This document shows, one piece after another, positions 34,422 to 45,671 of a stretch of 64,000 nt of DNA (position 1 is the first letter of the stretch; every line of letters begins with the position of its first letter). Below the pieces are notes generated by a model. That model was not told the DNA's origin. It did no database searches and saw nothing but the letters and a program-made list of their open reading frames with translations. The stretch covers positions 62,001-126,000 of the forward strand of contig JADHYV010000011.1 of NCBI GenBank assembly GCA_027604705.1. The letters run 5' to 3'. The translations under genes were made by a program, and so were the position numbers. This DNA is from Allomyces arbusculus. Taxonomy: Eukaryota; Blastocladiomycota; Blastocladiomycetes; Blastocladiales; Blastocladiaceae.

Positions 34422-34628
34422 TATGGGTTGTTTGTCGCTGTGTGTGTGGGATTTGTTGTTTTTGGAATCCTAGTCTCTCCTGTGTGGTTTTTCGACAGAC
34501 CAAAATTCTCAGCGCCCACTCCCTGTTTTTTCCATTTTGTTCTCCAGACGCGCAGGACATTATTTTCATAGACTCCCATGAATTTCGTTTTGACCGGCTC
34601 AATGCCGAACGCGCTCGTGGTCGAGGTG

Positions 34629-37136
34629 TTAGCCGCGGCGCTGCTTCTTGACTGGCGGCTCTTGGATGCTTGGGCCGGCAGAGACACTAGATCGTCGCGG
34701 GGACGCATCAATATTTAAGCAACAGCAACAGCGAACCGAGAAAGAATCGTACGGTCGATTGCCCACGGTCAAGAGAATGCCTGGCGCGCCAACGAGTTTT
34801 TGCCGCTCGAGCATAGCCGACGCCAAGCTCGCCGACGCATCGCCCGACGTCATTTGCATCATGCGCCGGCGCTCGTCTTCCTTGCGCTGCACCTTTTCTT
34901 GCTTGTTCTTGCCCGACGTGCGCCCGTGGAACTTGTGCGACAGCTCCTTGTAGGCCTGGAAAGTGGGAGGGGAAGGGGGGGGGGGGGGAGGTGAGCACGG
35001 GATTACGAGAGTGAAAAGTCGAGTGCACACGCGTACCTCCTTGGTCGACAGCTGACGGCCCTGCGCGTCGTAATACTCCAAGTTGACGTTGGGCTTGTAG
35101 TCCTTGAGCCGCTCGGCCATGGTCTCGGTGCGCTTGCGCAGCGCCGCCTTGGACTTGTCCTTGGTCGTGAAGTTTTCGAGCTCCCACTTTCTCTGTGCCT
35201 CAGACTCGCGCTCACGGATCTTTTGCTCCTCGGATGCGTCCTCGAGTGCGCCTAAAATCGAAGAATGCCGAGAAATCAGGTGCTGGCGACGGCGGAGTTG
35301 GGCAAACACGAACGCACCTCGTTTCCGGAACAGCTCCATGGCCGCACCAAGCCCCTTGTTGAGCGCCGGCTCGTCCTCAATCGGGTTCCGCCACTCGTCC
35401 TCGTCCTCGTCGGCCGGCTCGTCTTTGACGCTCACGTCGCCATCGGCCTCCCCACTGACCTGCACATCCCGCATCATCACATCCCCGTCCTCGCCATCGC
35501 GCGCAACGCGCGGCGAGACCGGTTCCTGCTTGACTTCAATCTCGTCCAGCAACCCTGTCGTATTGAGCCCGCGCACAAACTCGGACGTTTCGTCGAAAAC
35601 GAGCGCGGCCGCGTCGTCGCCGCTGTCGGCGCCGGGCGGTGGCGGGGTAGCGTGCGACGCCAGATCCTCAGCAATCTCGTCCATGGTCGGGAGCGCCTTG
35701 GCCGTCTTTTGCTTACGTAGTCGCGCGGCTGCGAGTACAGACTGCAGGTCCTCGTCGTCGACAAAGTTGAGGTCGGCCGCCGGCGCGCGGTCGCGCACGG
35801 TCACAAGCGACTCGCCCATTTGCGTGTCGCCGTCGTCGTCGCGCGTGCCGGTCTTGGACCGGATCTTGGCCTTCTTCTTGCGCTTGGATTTCTTGATCAC
35901 AACTTCGCTCGCCGACTGAAAATCGTCCATTTCGTTCATCTCTGGAAAGCATAACGAGCGCTCAGTATCAGCCCTCCAGCAAGTGTTGATGCTGTAAAAC
36001 CGAGAATGCGTACTGTTGTAGTCGAGCGTCAACCGTGCCTGCTCGCGCAAGAGCTCCTCGGGCGACTTGTCCTCGGCCAAGGTGGGCGCGAGTCCCGACT
36101 CGGTCAGCGTGTACCGCGCCGACTTCTTGCCCTCAATCACCTCGTCGTACTGCGCGAGAATCGTTTTGCGGCCCTGCGTGAACTCGTCGTCGTCGTAGCC
36201 GGAGTAAGCCTGTTTCTTACCGCGCAGCTCGACGGCCTCCTGGGCCTTTTCAACGTCGCGTAACGTCGCATTCTCGAGCTCGTCCTCGTCGTCTTCTAGT
36301 GAACAGGCGTGGGCGCGTGAGCTCCTTGTGCTCGCAAATCGATAAATGAGGGCGACAAGAACGAACCGTCGAGGACTCCCTTGTCTTTGAGCGTCAGCAC
36401 CATCTCGTCGCCTTCGTTCAGGTCGTCGAGTTTGTGCGTGACTTTGAGACCGGCCAGATCCTTGCTCGTGTACTCGGATTTTGGCGCAGCCACGGCAGCA
36501 GACTCGAGCCCATCGAATTCCTGCTGCTTGCGCGCTGCCAACTTCTTTTGCCGCTGGATCCACGCCGCTGCATCGTCAATCGAGTCGTCGGCCGTGCCGA
36601 GCGTTGCGCCCTTGAGCTTTTCCTGCAGCTTGCGGCGGTTCTGCGACCTGTAATGGTGGACACAGGCGGAGCGGTCAGAATAATCAATTCGGTTCCGTTC
36701 TCGCAAGAATTGAACACACTTTTCGAGACGACGGCGCACATCGGCAATCTCCTGCTGCTTCTTCTTCTCGGCTGCCGCGGCGGAAAAGTTGGAATACGCC
36801 TTCTTGTCGTGGTCGCTGCCCTCGAGACGCAGCGGCTTCAATCCCAACTTGGCGCGCAGGGCACTAGCAAAAGTTCGTGCCGCACTTGGTCAGACGGACG
36901 GTTCCTTGTGCGCGCAGCAGAGGTGATAGTGTTTAACCACGGCACGAATGGATCATGGATGACAATGAGAGTATAACGTACTTGGTCTCCTCGACGGAAA
37001 GTGAGATTTCAACTTGGGCCTCGGCCCCGTCTATACAGCGCGCGTTGGGGACAGTCAGCGACGGGGACGGTCGAGCGTGCGTGGTCGTGGGGAGCTGAAG
37101 GCATTGCGGCCAGTTACCGTTCTCGAGGTGGTCCAT
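34629..37136 (-). CDS. SNU66: U4/U6.U5 tri-snRNP factor SNU66/SART1
   Basis: Spliceosome component needed to recruit the tri-snRNP. Exons 37136-36982, 36863-36720, 36647-36367, 36295-36014, 35941-35318, 35251-35037, 34955-34753 and 34686-34629 give about 653 residues (human SART1 about 800). Landmarks in order are ISLSVEETNALRAKLGLKPL near the N-terminus, AAAWIQRQKKLAARKQQEF, GDEMVLTLKDKGVLD, DEPALNKGLGAAMELFRKRG, KDYKPNVNLEYYDAQGRQL and AYKELSHKFHGRTSGKNKQ. All align with SART1. The C-terminus is rich in Lys and Arg. The region between nt 35380 and 35900 is acidic and disordered. Intron 3 uses GTTCGT and intron 6 carries a pure C14 run. The last intron (34752-34687) has no stop in frame, so read-through would also be open; the spliced form avoids an odd Cys-rich stretch. 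Confidence 0.93.
34975..34988. repeat. G14 homopolymer (C14 on coding strand) in a SNU66 intron
   Basis: Fourteen consecutive G on the plus strand inside SNU66 intron 34956-35036, about 20 nt upstream of the acceptor. On the coding strand it acts as part of the pyrimidine tract. Confidence 0.9.
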
Positions 37137-37715
37137 GGTTGTGTCGTTGCTGTTGGCGTCAACGAGGACGAGTTGGCAGTGGAGACACGGCCGATGTGGA
37201 AACGTCCGAGTCAGTGAAAAGGACCACCTCATACCCGACATGGAAATGAGTCTTGTCTGACTTGGCTGGCCGAACCATCAACACAAGAGCCCAGGCTGCA
37301 CGCGAACGACCCCTACTCTCATAAAATTGCGCCCTAACTTGATCCAGCACGCTGCAATCAACTGAAAAATCAGCGATATATTTGTGAAGCGGTCTTTTAC
37401 AAACCGAGGCGATGCAAGGCCGTGGCATTGATGGTGACAACTCGAACGTCTTCAACACCCACTCCCAGTCAGTACCTCAAGACCAATTCTTCACGTCGAT
37501 TCCAGAATGAACGCCACTACCTTCTCGGCTTCTCACCGTCATTTGTGTCGTTATCAAGGCCATGGCGACCAGGAACGGCCGCTACAACCACATCAAGGGC
37601 AATATATCCGCGCTATGTGCCGCCAGTCCAAACTGTCGAAGAGGCCGGGTGGGGATTGTTTGCTGCAGGGAGCTCGACAACGTCGCCGTCCCCGACTGCC
37701 TTCAACACCAATCGC
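37137..37715. promoter_or_regulatory. Divergent promoter region of SNU66 and the NYN-like gene
   Basis: 579 bp between the start of SNU66 and the chosen start at 37716. A plus-strand frame is open from 37422 and has an ATG at 37431, so the downstream gene could begin here. Confidence 0.35.
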
Positions 37716-39461
37716 ATGGCCGAAAGGAACACTGCTGGGCCGCGGGCTGCAACGCGTCCTCTGCCAACAAGAGCTGCAAGCGCGCTTCCTGTGCCGCGGC
37801 CTGTTGTGGATCTGACCTATGACACGGACGACGACGACGACGACGACAACGACTACGATGCCATGGGCGACGACGACATCATGATTGTGGACTCGTCACC
37901 CCACCCGGCGACTTTTTCCGTGCCCGTTGCGCCTCCAGCTCCTGCTCCAAGCAGTGGACCTGTCACCATGGACCTGATCCATGTCGCGCTCGTGATCCGC
38001 AACCCGTCGTATGCCGTTCAGCTGCCTCGCCCGACCGCGCAGGATATGAAAGAAGCGTACCAGGCGCTGCAATCACAGCTATCGGCGGTGCCGAGCGGGT
38101 GCATGCTCGCGGCGATGCCAAATCCCACAGCAGAAGTGATGCGCGACGCGTTGGTCATTTTGATCATGAGCAACTTGTCCGACAACGCGCTACCGAGCGT
38201 CATGGAGCAGGAATTCCAAGTGTATTACCGTACGGATCCCAGCGCGAGCCTATATTCAATTCTATCGAGCTGATCTTGAACAATCCTTGACGTTTGTAGT
38301 ATCCGATCCAGCCGCCGAGGCCATGGCACGCGTCGTCAGCCAGTTCTATGCGACCGAGTTTCTTCCACGCCCGTCCCAGCAATCGCAGGCCCACGACTCG
38401 GCCCTCCTCGTCCAGCTGCGACGCACCTACCAAGAAGTTCTCTCGCAACGGCCGCGCGGCGCTCAAGCCGCCTACCTCGCGACGCTCGCGTCGTTCTCAG
38501 CGTCCATTGCGCGGTACAACGTCACCGCGACCGGGACGGGGATGCAACGCACGTCCACTGGCCGCATTGTCGCGCTCGACTATCGACATCTCGCGCAGAT
38601 CCAACTCGTGGCGCGCCTTTTCCCGCCCAATCAACGTCCTGGCTCATTGGTCCCCCGATTCGATCTGAGCAGGGCGAGCCGGTACGCTCCGCACAACGAT
38701 GTCGATACACAGCTGGTGCGTGTGCTGCGCGAGCACTTTGCGGAACCGATGCCGTTTGTGCAGGCGTTGCGTGCCAAGGGGATCGGGGCCCTGGGTCATC
38801 GACTTCTGCGCGGCATGGTCCAGCTCTTGGCATGGGCACGTCGCAAGCGGGAGAGAAGTGCAGGGCTCAGCTCCATGGTCGTCGTCTGGGACGGCGACAA
38901 CATTTCGATGACGACCGAGCTCGCGCGACTGATGCGCGGTCCGTGGTTCGACTTGCATGTGCACACGCTGCCGTTCACCATGGATGGCGTCCGTTACCCC
39001 CGCTTCTGACCATTTCCGGTGGAGATACTTGTACTCACCTCAAGTCCTCGTAGTGGCAAGCCGCAACCCGCTCGATGCCATACGTCACGCTGCACCGCGT
39101 GGACCGCACGTTCAAGGAAGCGACCGACTACGAGGCCCTTCACCACCTGCTCTTCAACCTGCGCCGCGTCGCACCGCATCGCCCGATCTTGCTCGTCTCG
39201 CGTGACCGGTCGTTCCGGATCATGGAGTCGCTCGCGAACAGGTGGGCGTCGGGCGCTGCCGCGTGGATTTACTGCGCGACGGATCCGGCTGAAATTGAAG
39301 TACTCGCGCACTGGACGACGCTGTGCCTGACGTCGTTGCTGCCTAACCCGACAATCGCGCAGTGGAAGGGCGTGAAGGAGGTACAAGGGCCGCCGTTTGC
39401 CCACCATTTGGCGGGTGCGGAGGGCGCGTCGGCGTCGACCTTCCACGAATGCAAACGGTAG
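37716..39461 (+). CDS. Divergent NYN/PIN-like domain protein with SUMO-interacting-like motifs
   Basis: Exons 37716-38229, 38300-38988 and 39054-39461 (phases 1 and 0) give about 536 residues. Residues 25-65 contain VVDLTYDTDDDDDDDN and DIMIVDSSP, both of the hydrophobic-core-plus-acid form of SUMO-interacting motifs. A middle helical region follows. From about residue 360 comes VVVWDGDNISM, then after the second intron RTFKEATDYEALHHLLFNL and RPILLVSRDRSFRIMESLAN. A leading Asp strand, a conserved D-x-x-L helix and a strand ending in S-x-D is the pattern of NYN/PIN-like RNases, here with Arg in the SxD triad. RNase activity is therefore only possible. The start is uncertain: an in-frame ATG lies at 37431. 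The second donor is GTCCGT. Confidence 0.5.
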
Positions 39462-39694
39462 TTGTGATTGGAAGGGGTGTCCGCAATCGTCGGCCTATCG
39501 TCGTCACATCTGAAGTCCTTATTTCTTCTTTGATTTCTCTTGCGTCCTTTCTGAAGTCCTTCAACAACTTTGGAGGCTTCACGCTCTGTGCTAATCTGGC
39601 TCTGTTGACGCCTTTGATCCACGAGCTGCCATCTTGTCGAGCAAAGAGCACCAAAACATCGATCTGCGACGTCGGCGTCCCGACTTGCCGCAAT

Positions 39695-41562
39695 ATGTCG
39701 GAATTGCCCTGGAAAGCATCAAATTTATCGGCCGTGGCCCCTCAAGCACCAAGATACCGTTTGGCCGGCTCAACTACAGCGACACCCGAAAGTGAAATCA
39801 TCAGCTCATTCGGCTCGACCATGTTGAACCCATCCACGGCGGCAATACCCTGCGATACCCCGACACCGCCATGTCCCATCCATTGTTCGCCGTGTGAATG
39901 CCTCTCTGCCGTCGACGACGCCTGGACCGCCCAGCGAATCGACTTGCATCGTGCCATTGGCACGGAACTCGTCCAGTCGACGCGCGTACGTTCTCCCGGA
40001 GTCGCGCAGTCCAGAAATGCATATGCGTTGGGCTGACGGCAATCTTGGGGCGCAGAGTTTGTGGGACGAGAGCATCGCGTTGCACGAGGTCGTCGAGCAG
40101 CTCGTGGATGCCGATGATGATGGCGAGGCGACCGCTCTGGCACGGCCGTGGTCATCGATGTCATCGGGCCGCGCATCTCCGTGGCCGCCATGGTCCATGT
40201 CGACAAGCTCGACGTCCCGCGCGGCATTGGGTCAGCTGTCCGACTTTCAGCGCGCGCAATGGGACCAAACGCTTGCCCGGGTTCGTAACGTTTTGACCGC
40301 GAACCCGCCGGGCTCGGTCGATGTGTTGCTGCGTGTCGGTCATCTTGCACCGTCCATTGGTGAGCAGCGTTTTCGTGGCTCTTCCTGTCGTTCATGGTCT
40401 CGACAGTTGAACTGATCTCACGCGTTTTTGCTCCCATGTAGCTCTCATCGCTCTCGCTGCACCACGAAGCCCAGCGCGGTCGGTCGACGACGCGGCGCAA
40501 GCCGGAGCTCGCGCCTACTGCCCTTGGCTATGCTTTGCCGCGTCATTCCTGGGCGCCGCGGAACCGCAGCAGGACCAAAGCAAGCTACCACGGCCGGGAA
40601 CAGCGCATCGCGCGTCGATTACCGCGCTCCGCGACACGTTACGCGTGGAAAAGGAACGGCTGCAGCGGCTCGTCAACCTGCTCCGCGATCTGCTCGAGCG
40701 ACACGCCGATACACCGCGAAGCGGTGCCATGAGTCGCGGATCCGCGACACCAGAGGCCTTGGCGGTCGCTGTGGAACTCATGCACGCACTGCAAGCCGGC
40801 CACCGAGCCGAGCAAGACGATGAGCAACAAGGTGTGCACCATCGTGTTTGTGACGCTTTACGACGGCAATCCGGCACTCATCCTTCTCCATTCGGTCCAG
40901 CGCCACGACAAATCGCGGACTCGGCGCCAGATGCGACCCCAGCACCGACTTCATCGACCCCAGTTCCACCACGCCCCGCCAGCACGCGCCCACCCGCGAC
41001 TGAATCCGTGTACGACGCTGACATTGATCTACTCGAATTGATCCTACTCCTCGACGTGACCGACCCACCCGCACCTTCTCCGCTTGGCCCCACATCTGGT
41101 CCTGCACGACAGCCGTCACCTTCTTCACCTGCGCGACAGCCCACTTGTACTCCACCCGCACACGCACCTGTTCCACCCGCTCCCGCAGCCGCAACCGCTC
41201 CATCCCAACCACCGGTCCCACTCGTCCCAACCCCCTCCCCACCACCCGCTCCACGCCCACCCACGCGCCGTCCCGCGGCCTGCGCACCATGTCGATCCAC
41301 CGACATTCTCGCCGTCGTCGAAGCGCCCGTGTTGCGTCCCGTCCGTGCACCGGTTGCGCGGGGCGCACCACCACCACCACCAGCGGTTCGCGGGATCCGC
41401 CGAGTACGATCACTGGTCCCAGCACCTGGAGGAGGCTCGCACGCTCGCGACGATGTGCGCGGGGCTCGGTCCGCGCCAAGCGCGCCGTTACCGCCGCCGA
41501 CTCCACCGCCAGGTGCCGCGCCCGAGGCGGGGGCGGCGAGGCGGCGGTCGGTGCAGGTGTGA
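39695..41562 (+). CDS. Unrecognised protein with coiled coil and Pro-rich tail
   Basis: Exons 39695-39950, 40015-40359 and 40442-41562 (phases 1 and 1) give about 573 residues. Exon 1 encodes a short N-terminus (MSELPWKASNLSAVAPQ) and the helix DDAWTAQRIDLHQ. Exon 2 continues MHMRWADGNLGAQSLWDESI, then a Ser-rich insert and the helix QRAQWDQTLARVRNVL. Exon 3 has a strong amphipathic helix (LRDTLRVEKERLQRLVNLL, then RDLLERH) and about 230 residues of Pro/Ala/Arg-rich disorder. Small helical subunits of complexes such as Mediator look like this, but I have no specific match. The first intron donor (GTGCCA) is weak. The nearer GTACGT would leave an intron of only 29 nt, so I rejected it. Confidence 0.45.
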
Positions 41563-41964
41563 GCGAACTGGACGAAATCACTGCGCGACGAGGACGAGGA
41601 GGGCGACTGAAGAAAGAAAACGGGTTTTTGGAGTGATAGGCGACATGGTTGGTTTTGGCACAGCAGGGGCAAGCGCAGGGCAGGCGGCTCGGATATGATT
41701 ACACAAAAAGGAGAACGAGAGGGCACTGAACCGGACAAGCAAAAAACCACACGACGAGGCAGAGTCGATACACGGAAACGGAAGTGGAAACAGAAACGGT
41801 TCTCGAACGGTTCCGACGAGAGAGGGAGTGATGGAGAGAAAGGGCAGGGAGGGGTAATGAAAGCACGAAAATGCCCGGATCGCATCACGGATCCCAGCAC
41901 AGTCCAATACAAACGCTAAATACAAATCGCAGCGACTAATCACAAATCACGAAATACCCAACGG
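41563..41964. other. Convergent intergenic region
   Basis: 402 bp between two 3' ends. A/G-rich sequence at 41695-41860 and AT-rich sequence at 41900-41960 fit trailers. No gene seen. Confidence 0.45.
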
Positions 41965-44612
41965 CTAACCTGACGTCCACGACTTGACCTTGACGACCGG
42001 CGCTGTTGAGGCACTAAAACTCGCGACCCTCGGCCGACCCGCAGTGACGGGGGGCGACGTCCCCGCCGACCCTCGCCCACCCATCACTGAGACACGCGGC
42101 GCCGAGACACTGATCTGGATTCCGTCCGACGACGACGCTGACGATGACGCGGGCGTGCGCTTGATCCTCACCCCACCGGGCCGACCGGCCCACGACCGCG
42201 ACGACGCGCCCGAGACGACCGAACTCCCACTAACGGCCGACGACGAGACAAACGAGTCCTGATCCGAGTACATGGCGCTCGAACTGACACTCGCGCTCGC
42301 GCGCGGGAGCGGCATGACCGTCGCGCGCGGGGTCGGTGTCGGGGGCGGCGTACTGCGCGCGTGCAGCGACGAGAGCAGCCGGTCCGGCGGGAGTTGCCGT
42401 GCGAGGAACGCCAAGTTAGTTCCTAAACTCCCGAGCGGATCCGCACGGCGCGCAGCACGGGACCCCGTCGACGACTCGGACGAAGTGCTCGACAAGCTCG
42501 ACAGCGTCGAGTATCCCTCCGACTCGACGTCCAGTTCCGATGCAACGTCCGACTCGGCGCGGTGGTGCGATTTGAGGAAGTTGACGGGCGCGCCGTTTGC
42601 CACGGGTCCAGGGGTGGTGGGCCGTGGCGCGGGAATCCCGAGATCGGACACAGCACTAGCGTGCGCGCCCAGATCAATACCGACGCGCCGCCCGAGGGTC
42701 GCAAGGACCTGGTGGCACTGGGTCAGGAGTGCGTGCGCCTCCTCGTGCCGCCTGGACTCGACGTCTTCCTCGTGCAGGTCGAGCACGAGGGCGAGTCCAG
42801 GGCGCTCGGTGGATTTGGATGCGGAACCAGGGACGCGGAGACTGCCACGCGAGGACGTTGGGCGGCCGGCTCGCAGGCCGACGGGTGGGGAATGACGACT
42901 GGGGTCGATTACCACGGTATCGTGGTCGACCATGCGCTTTGGTGGGGAAATGGATCGGTCGCGTCCGGTTCCCAGCGCGGGAGTGGACGCAACGTACTGC
43001 TCGAGCAGGTGCACGTGGTGCGAAAGCGTTTCGAGGAGCGGGATCAGGAACCGCGCCGAAACTTTGCGCGCATCGCCCGCCGGGCCGTCCGCCAATGCGT
43101 CACCCGTCCAGTCGGTGGCCCATGATGTGCGGACCGACGTGGTGCTCGACAGTGCCGGTGAAGGTCGCGGCGTCGCACCGAGCGAAGCGCCAGCATGTGC
43201 TGCTGTCAACGCTGTTGGGGCCACATCAGCGGGAGCGACAGTTCGGATCGCCGTGAGTGGTCGCGGCGGGAAAGCCGGCACAAAGTCGTCAAGCAAGACC
43301 TCCTCCTCCTCAACCTCGCTCACGGCAACCGCCTCCATGAGCGCTTTCTGCCCCTCGTAAAGCATGCGCTGCGTCTTATCGCACATGCGCAGCAAGAGCA
43401 TATGATGGTCCTGGATCTTATCCTCTGAAACGGGCTCGTAATACGCCTTGGGCAAGAACGGCGACGCGGCATCGACCATATCCTCGGCGTGCTCGAGATC
43501 GGCAACACGTAGCGCGTGCGTCGCGCGCGTCGGTCCCCGGGCCGTTTTTTTCGGGGCCGATGCGTGGCCGTCGACGAGATCGTCGTCGTCGTGTGCGGTC
43601 GGCACACCCGCAGCACGCATGCGTCGCTCGAGCCGGGCCACGTGCGTCTGCAACTGCGCGATGAAGTCGGACTGCTGCTTGACATTGGCTGTCAGGTCCT
43701 GGTTGAGCGCAGCCAGCGTCTGGTTGGTAATGAGCAGGTCCTCGACCTCGCGCGCGGTTTTCACGGCGGGTGGCGGTGTGCGTGCGGGAAAACGCGGTAG
43801 TGGCACGTCTGGAGATGCGACAGGCGGGACGACCGGTAGCGGTACGGGCGCTGGTGGTGGTGGAGGGGCCGGGAGCGTCACGGGCGGGTTCGCTGGCGGC
43901 GGCACGGGCTCGGGAGTTCCCGTTGGAGGTGGACGGACGATGCGTCGCCCTGACGCGGTCGTAATCGATCCCGATGATGCGCTCGCACTCGATGCCGGGC
44001 CAGTCGAGGACGAGGAAGCAGCCGATCGCAGGGACCCAGCACGCGGGCGCGTCGCGGTCGTGGCGGCAGCCGGAAGCGGAACGCGTGGCGAGGCCGGGAG
44101 CGCGTCGCTGGCACGGCTCACGACAGTCGGCCTCCTTGCTTGCACCGATACTGGTGGGGAGCTGGCAGCGGCTGATACTGATGATGGATCAGGGCTGCGT
44201 TGCGAACTGGTGGAGGGCGTGGCCGCAGCCAGCGGCGATGGGCGCGACACGGCGTTGGGACGAGATCCTGGCGCGCTCAGGACATTGCTGCTCGATGGTC
44301 GACGCGGCTGGTGATCGGATGGAGAAGGAACAGATGTGGTCAGCATTGGTACCCGTCCCCCATCACCAGCAGTCAGCCCCATACCTTGACAGCTGCTCCC
44401 GACCCTGACGCACTGGCGCGGCGCGCCGTTGGCACATCGCTGGTCGCAACACGCGGCGGTTCAGGAGCGTCGTTGGCATCGGCAAGGGCCGGCGTAACGC
44501 CGCGCACGAAGGGGGCGCGGCGCGCGGCAGTCATGGCGTCTTCTGCACGGCGCGGTACGGAGGCGGGAAGAGGCGGCTGCTGCGTCGTGGTCCGTACGGG
44601 TGGGCTGGCCAT
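41965..44612 (-). CDS. Large disordered protein with central coiled coil, unknown function
   Basis: Exons 44612-44385 and 44307-41965 (phase 0; intron GTATGG...CACCAG, 77 nt) give about 856 residues. Without the intron the second exon could start at the ATG at 44382, but the GTATGG donor after AVK and the phase match favour splicing. The N-terminal 280 residues are Ser/Ala/Pro-rich with a proline run near nt 43850. Then comes a coiled coil (AREVEDLLITNQTLAALNQ, then QSDFIAQLQTHVARLERRMR). After it is HMLLLRMCDKTQRMLYEGQK, which looks folded and helical. The remainder is Ser-rich, with VSARFLIPLLETLSHHVHL as another helical patch. I do not recognise the family; a scaffold or trafficking adaptor is possible. 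Confidence 0.55.
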
Positions 44613-45671
44613 GGCCCATTGGCGAGTCGTAGATAGTACGGACGGATCGAGCAGCTCGCTGCAGCTGGCGGCGCCTCAACGACGGGCAAGCGCCGCGCTT
44701 GAAGGGCGAGCACGGGCGGCGTGCACGCACGCGAAGGCGGCAGTATGGCCCGGTCAATCGAGGGCCGGAGCGGGGGAGGATGGAACCGTGCTCGTGCAGC
44801 TGCAGGTCGCGCGCAACGGGGCCGTTGACCGCTGGTGGTGCGGTATGGGCGCGATGGTTGGCGGCCAAGTCGACGTTCGACCGTCAGCCACGCTGTTGGC
44901 TGCTCGCGCTGCACGTCGCCGCACCAGACGCACCCCCTGCGCCCGCCCCAAAGTCGAGGACGCGGGTCGCCACCGCGAACAGCAACAGCAGAGGCACAAG
45001 CGCGCGTTGCACCGTGTGCACCAGCGATGCAGTTGCGCGACAGCGTCCTGTGCGAGGACTTGAAGCAGCGTCGAGGTTGCGGCACGGGGACCGGCCCGAC
45101 AACAATCGCAGACGCGTCGCCGGCGTGTGCGGCGTACGACTTGCAGCAGGAGTTGGCCGCGCCAATCTGCAGCGTGCCCGCGGCCGGTGCTCGCGGTCGT
45201 GTTGATCCAAGTGGACGGTCGACGTTGGCGATGGTGGCCGAGCTGGACGATGGAGGTGCGGTTGGCGACTTGCCCGCTGGACTCGACGTGTGCACAGGGA
45301 CTTGCCGAAAGCCGGGACGGGTCCACTTGGGTCATGTGCGTCCGTCCAACGGAATGCACCGCACACCGTGGCTTGCCCCTTGTCCATGTCAAAACTCTCA
45401 CGCAGTCCCCAGCAACCACGCACCTGATGGAGCATGACCTGATCAACGCTTCCCACTCTTGCGCGCTGCACCACCCTCCACACCGACACACCGAGGAAAA
45501 TTCTCCACAAGCGCAAAATCACATTTTGCCCTTCGTCAGCCCGCCAGTGCCGAGTCTTCTCCAGACCTCACCAGCGCGCGAGAGTTTCGATTCCGGCCCG
45601 ACCCAGTTCGACCGCCCCCTTCCCTCCCCGTTCTCCTCCCACCCTCCGCCCTCCACCCCCGCGCTCCCACC
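44613..45671. promoter_or_regulatory. Divergent region upstream of the coiled-coil gene and CBF5
   Basis: About 1.06 kb. Minus-strand frames in 44530-45520 include Cys-containing and hydrophobic stretches, but I could not assemble a consistent gene. A pyrimidine-rich leader precedes CBF5 at 45520-45670. Confidence 0.4.

Noticed and set aside
44530-45522. Minus-strand frames with Cys and hydrophobic stretches upstream of CBF5
   Set aside because: I could not join them with consistent splice sites and phases; kept as possible but unsupported.
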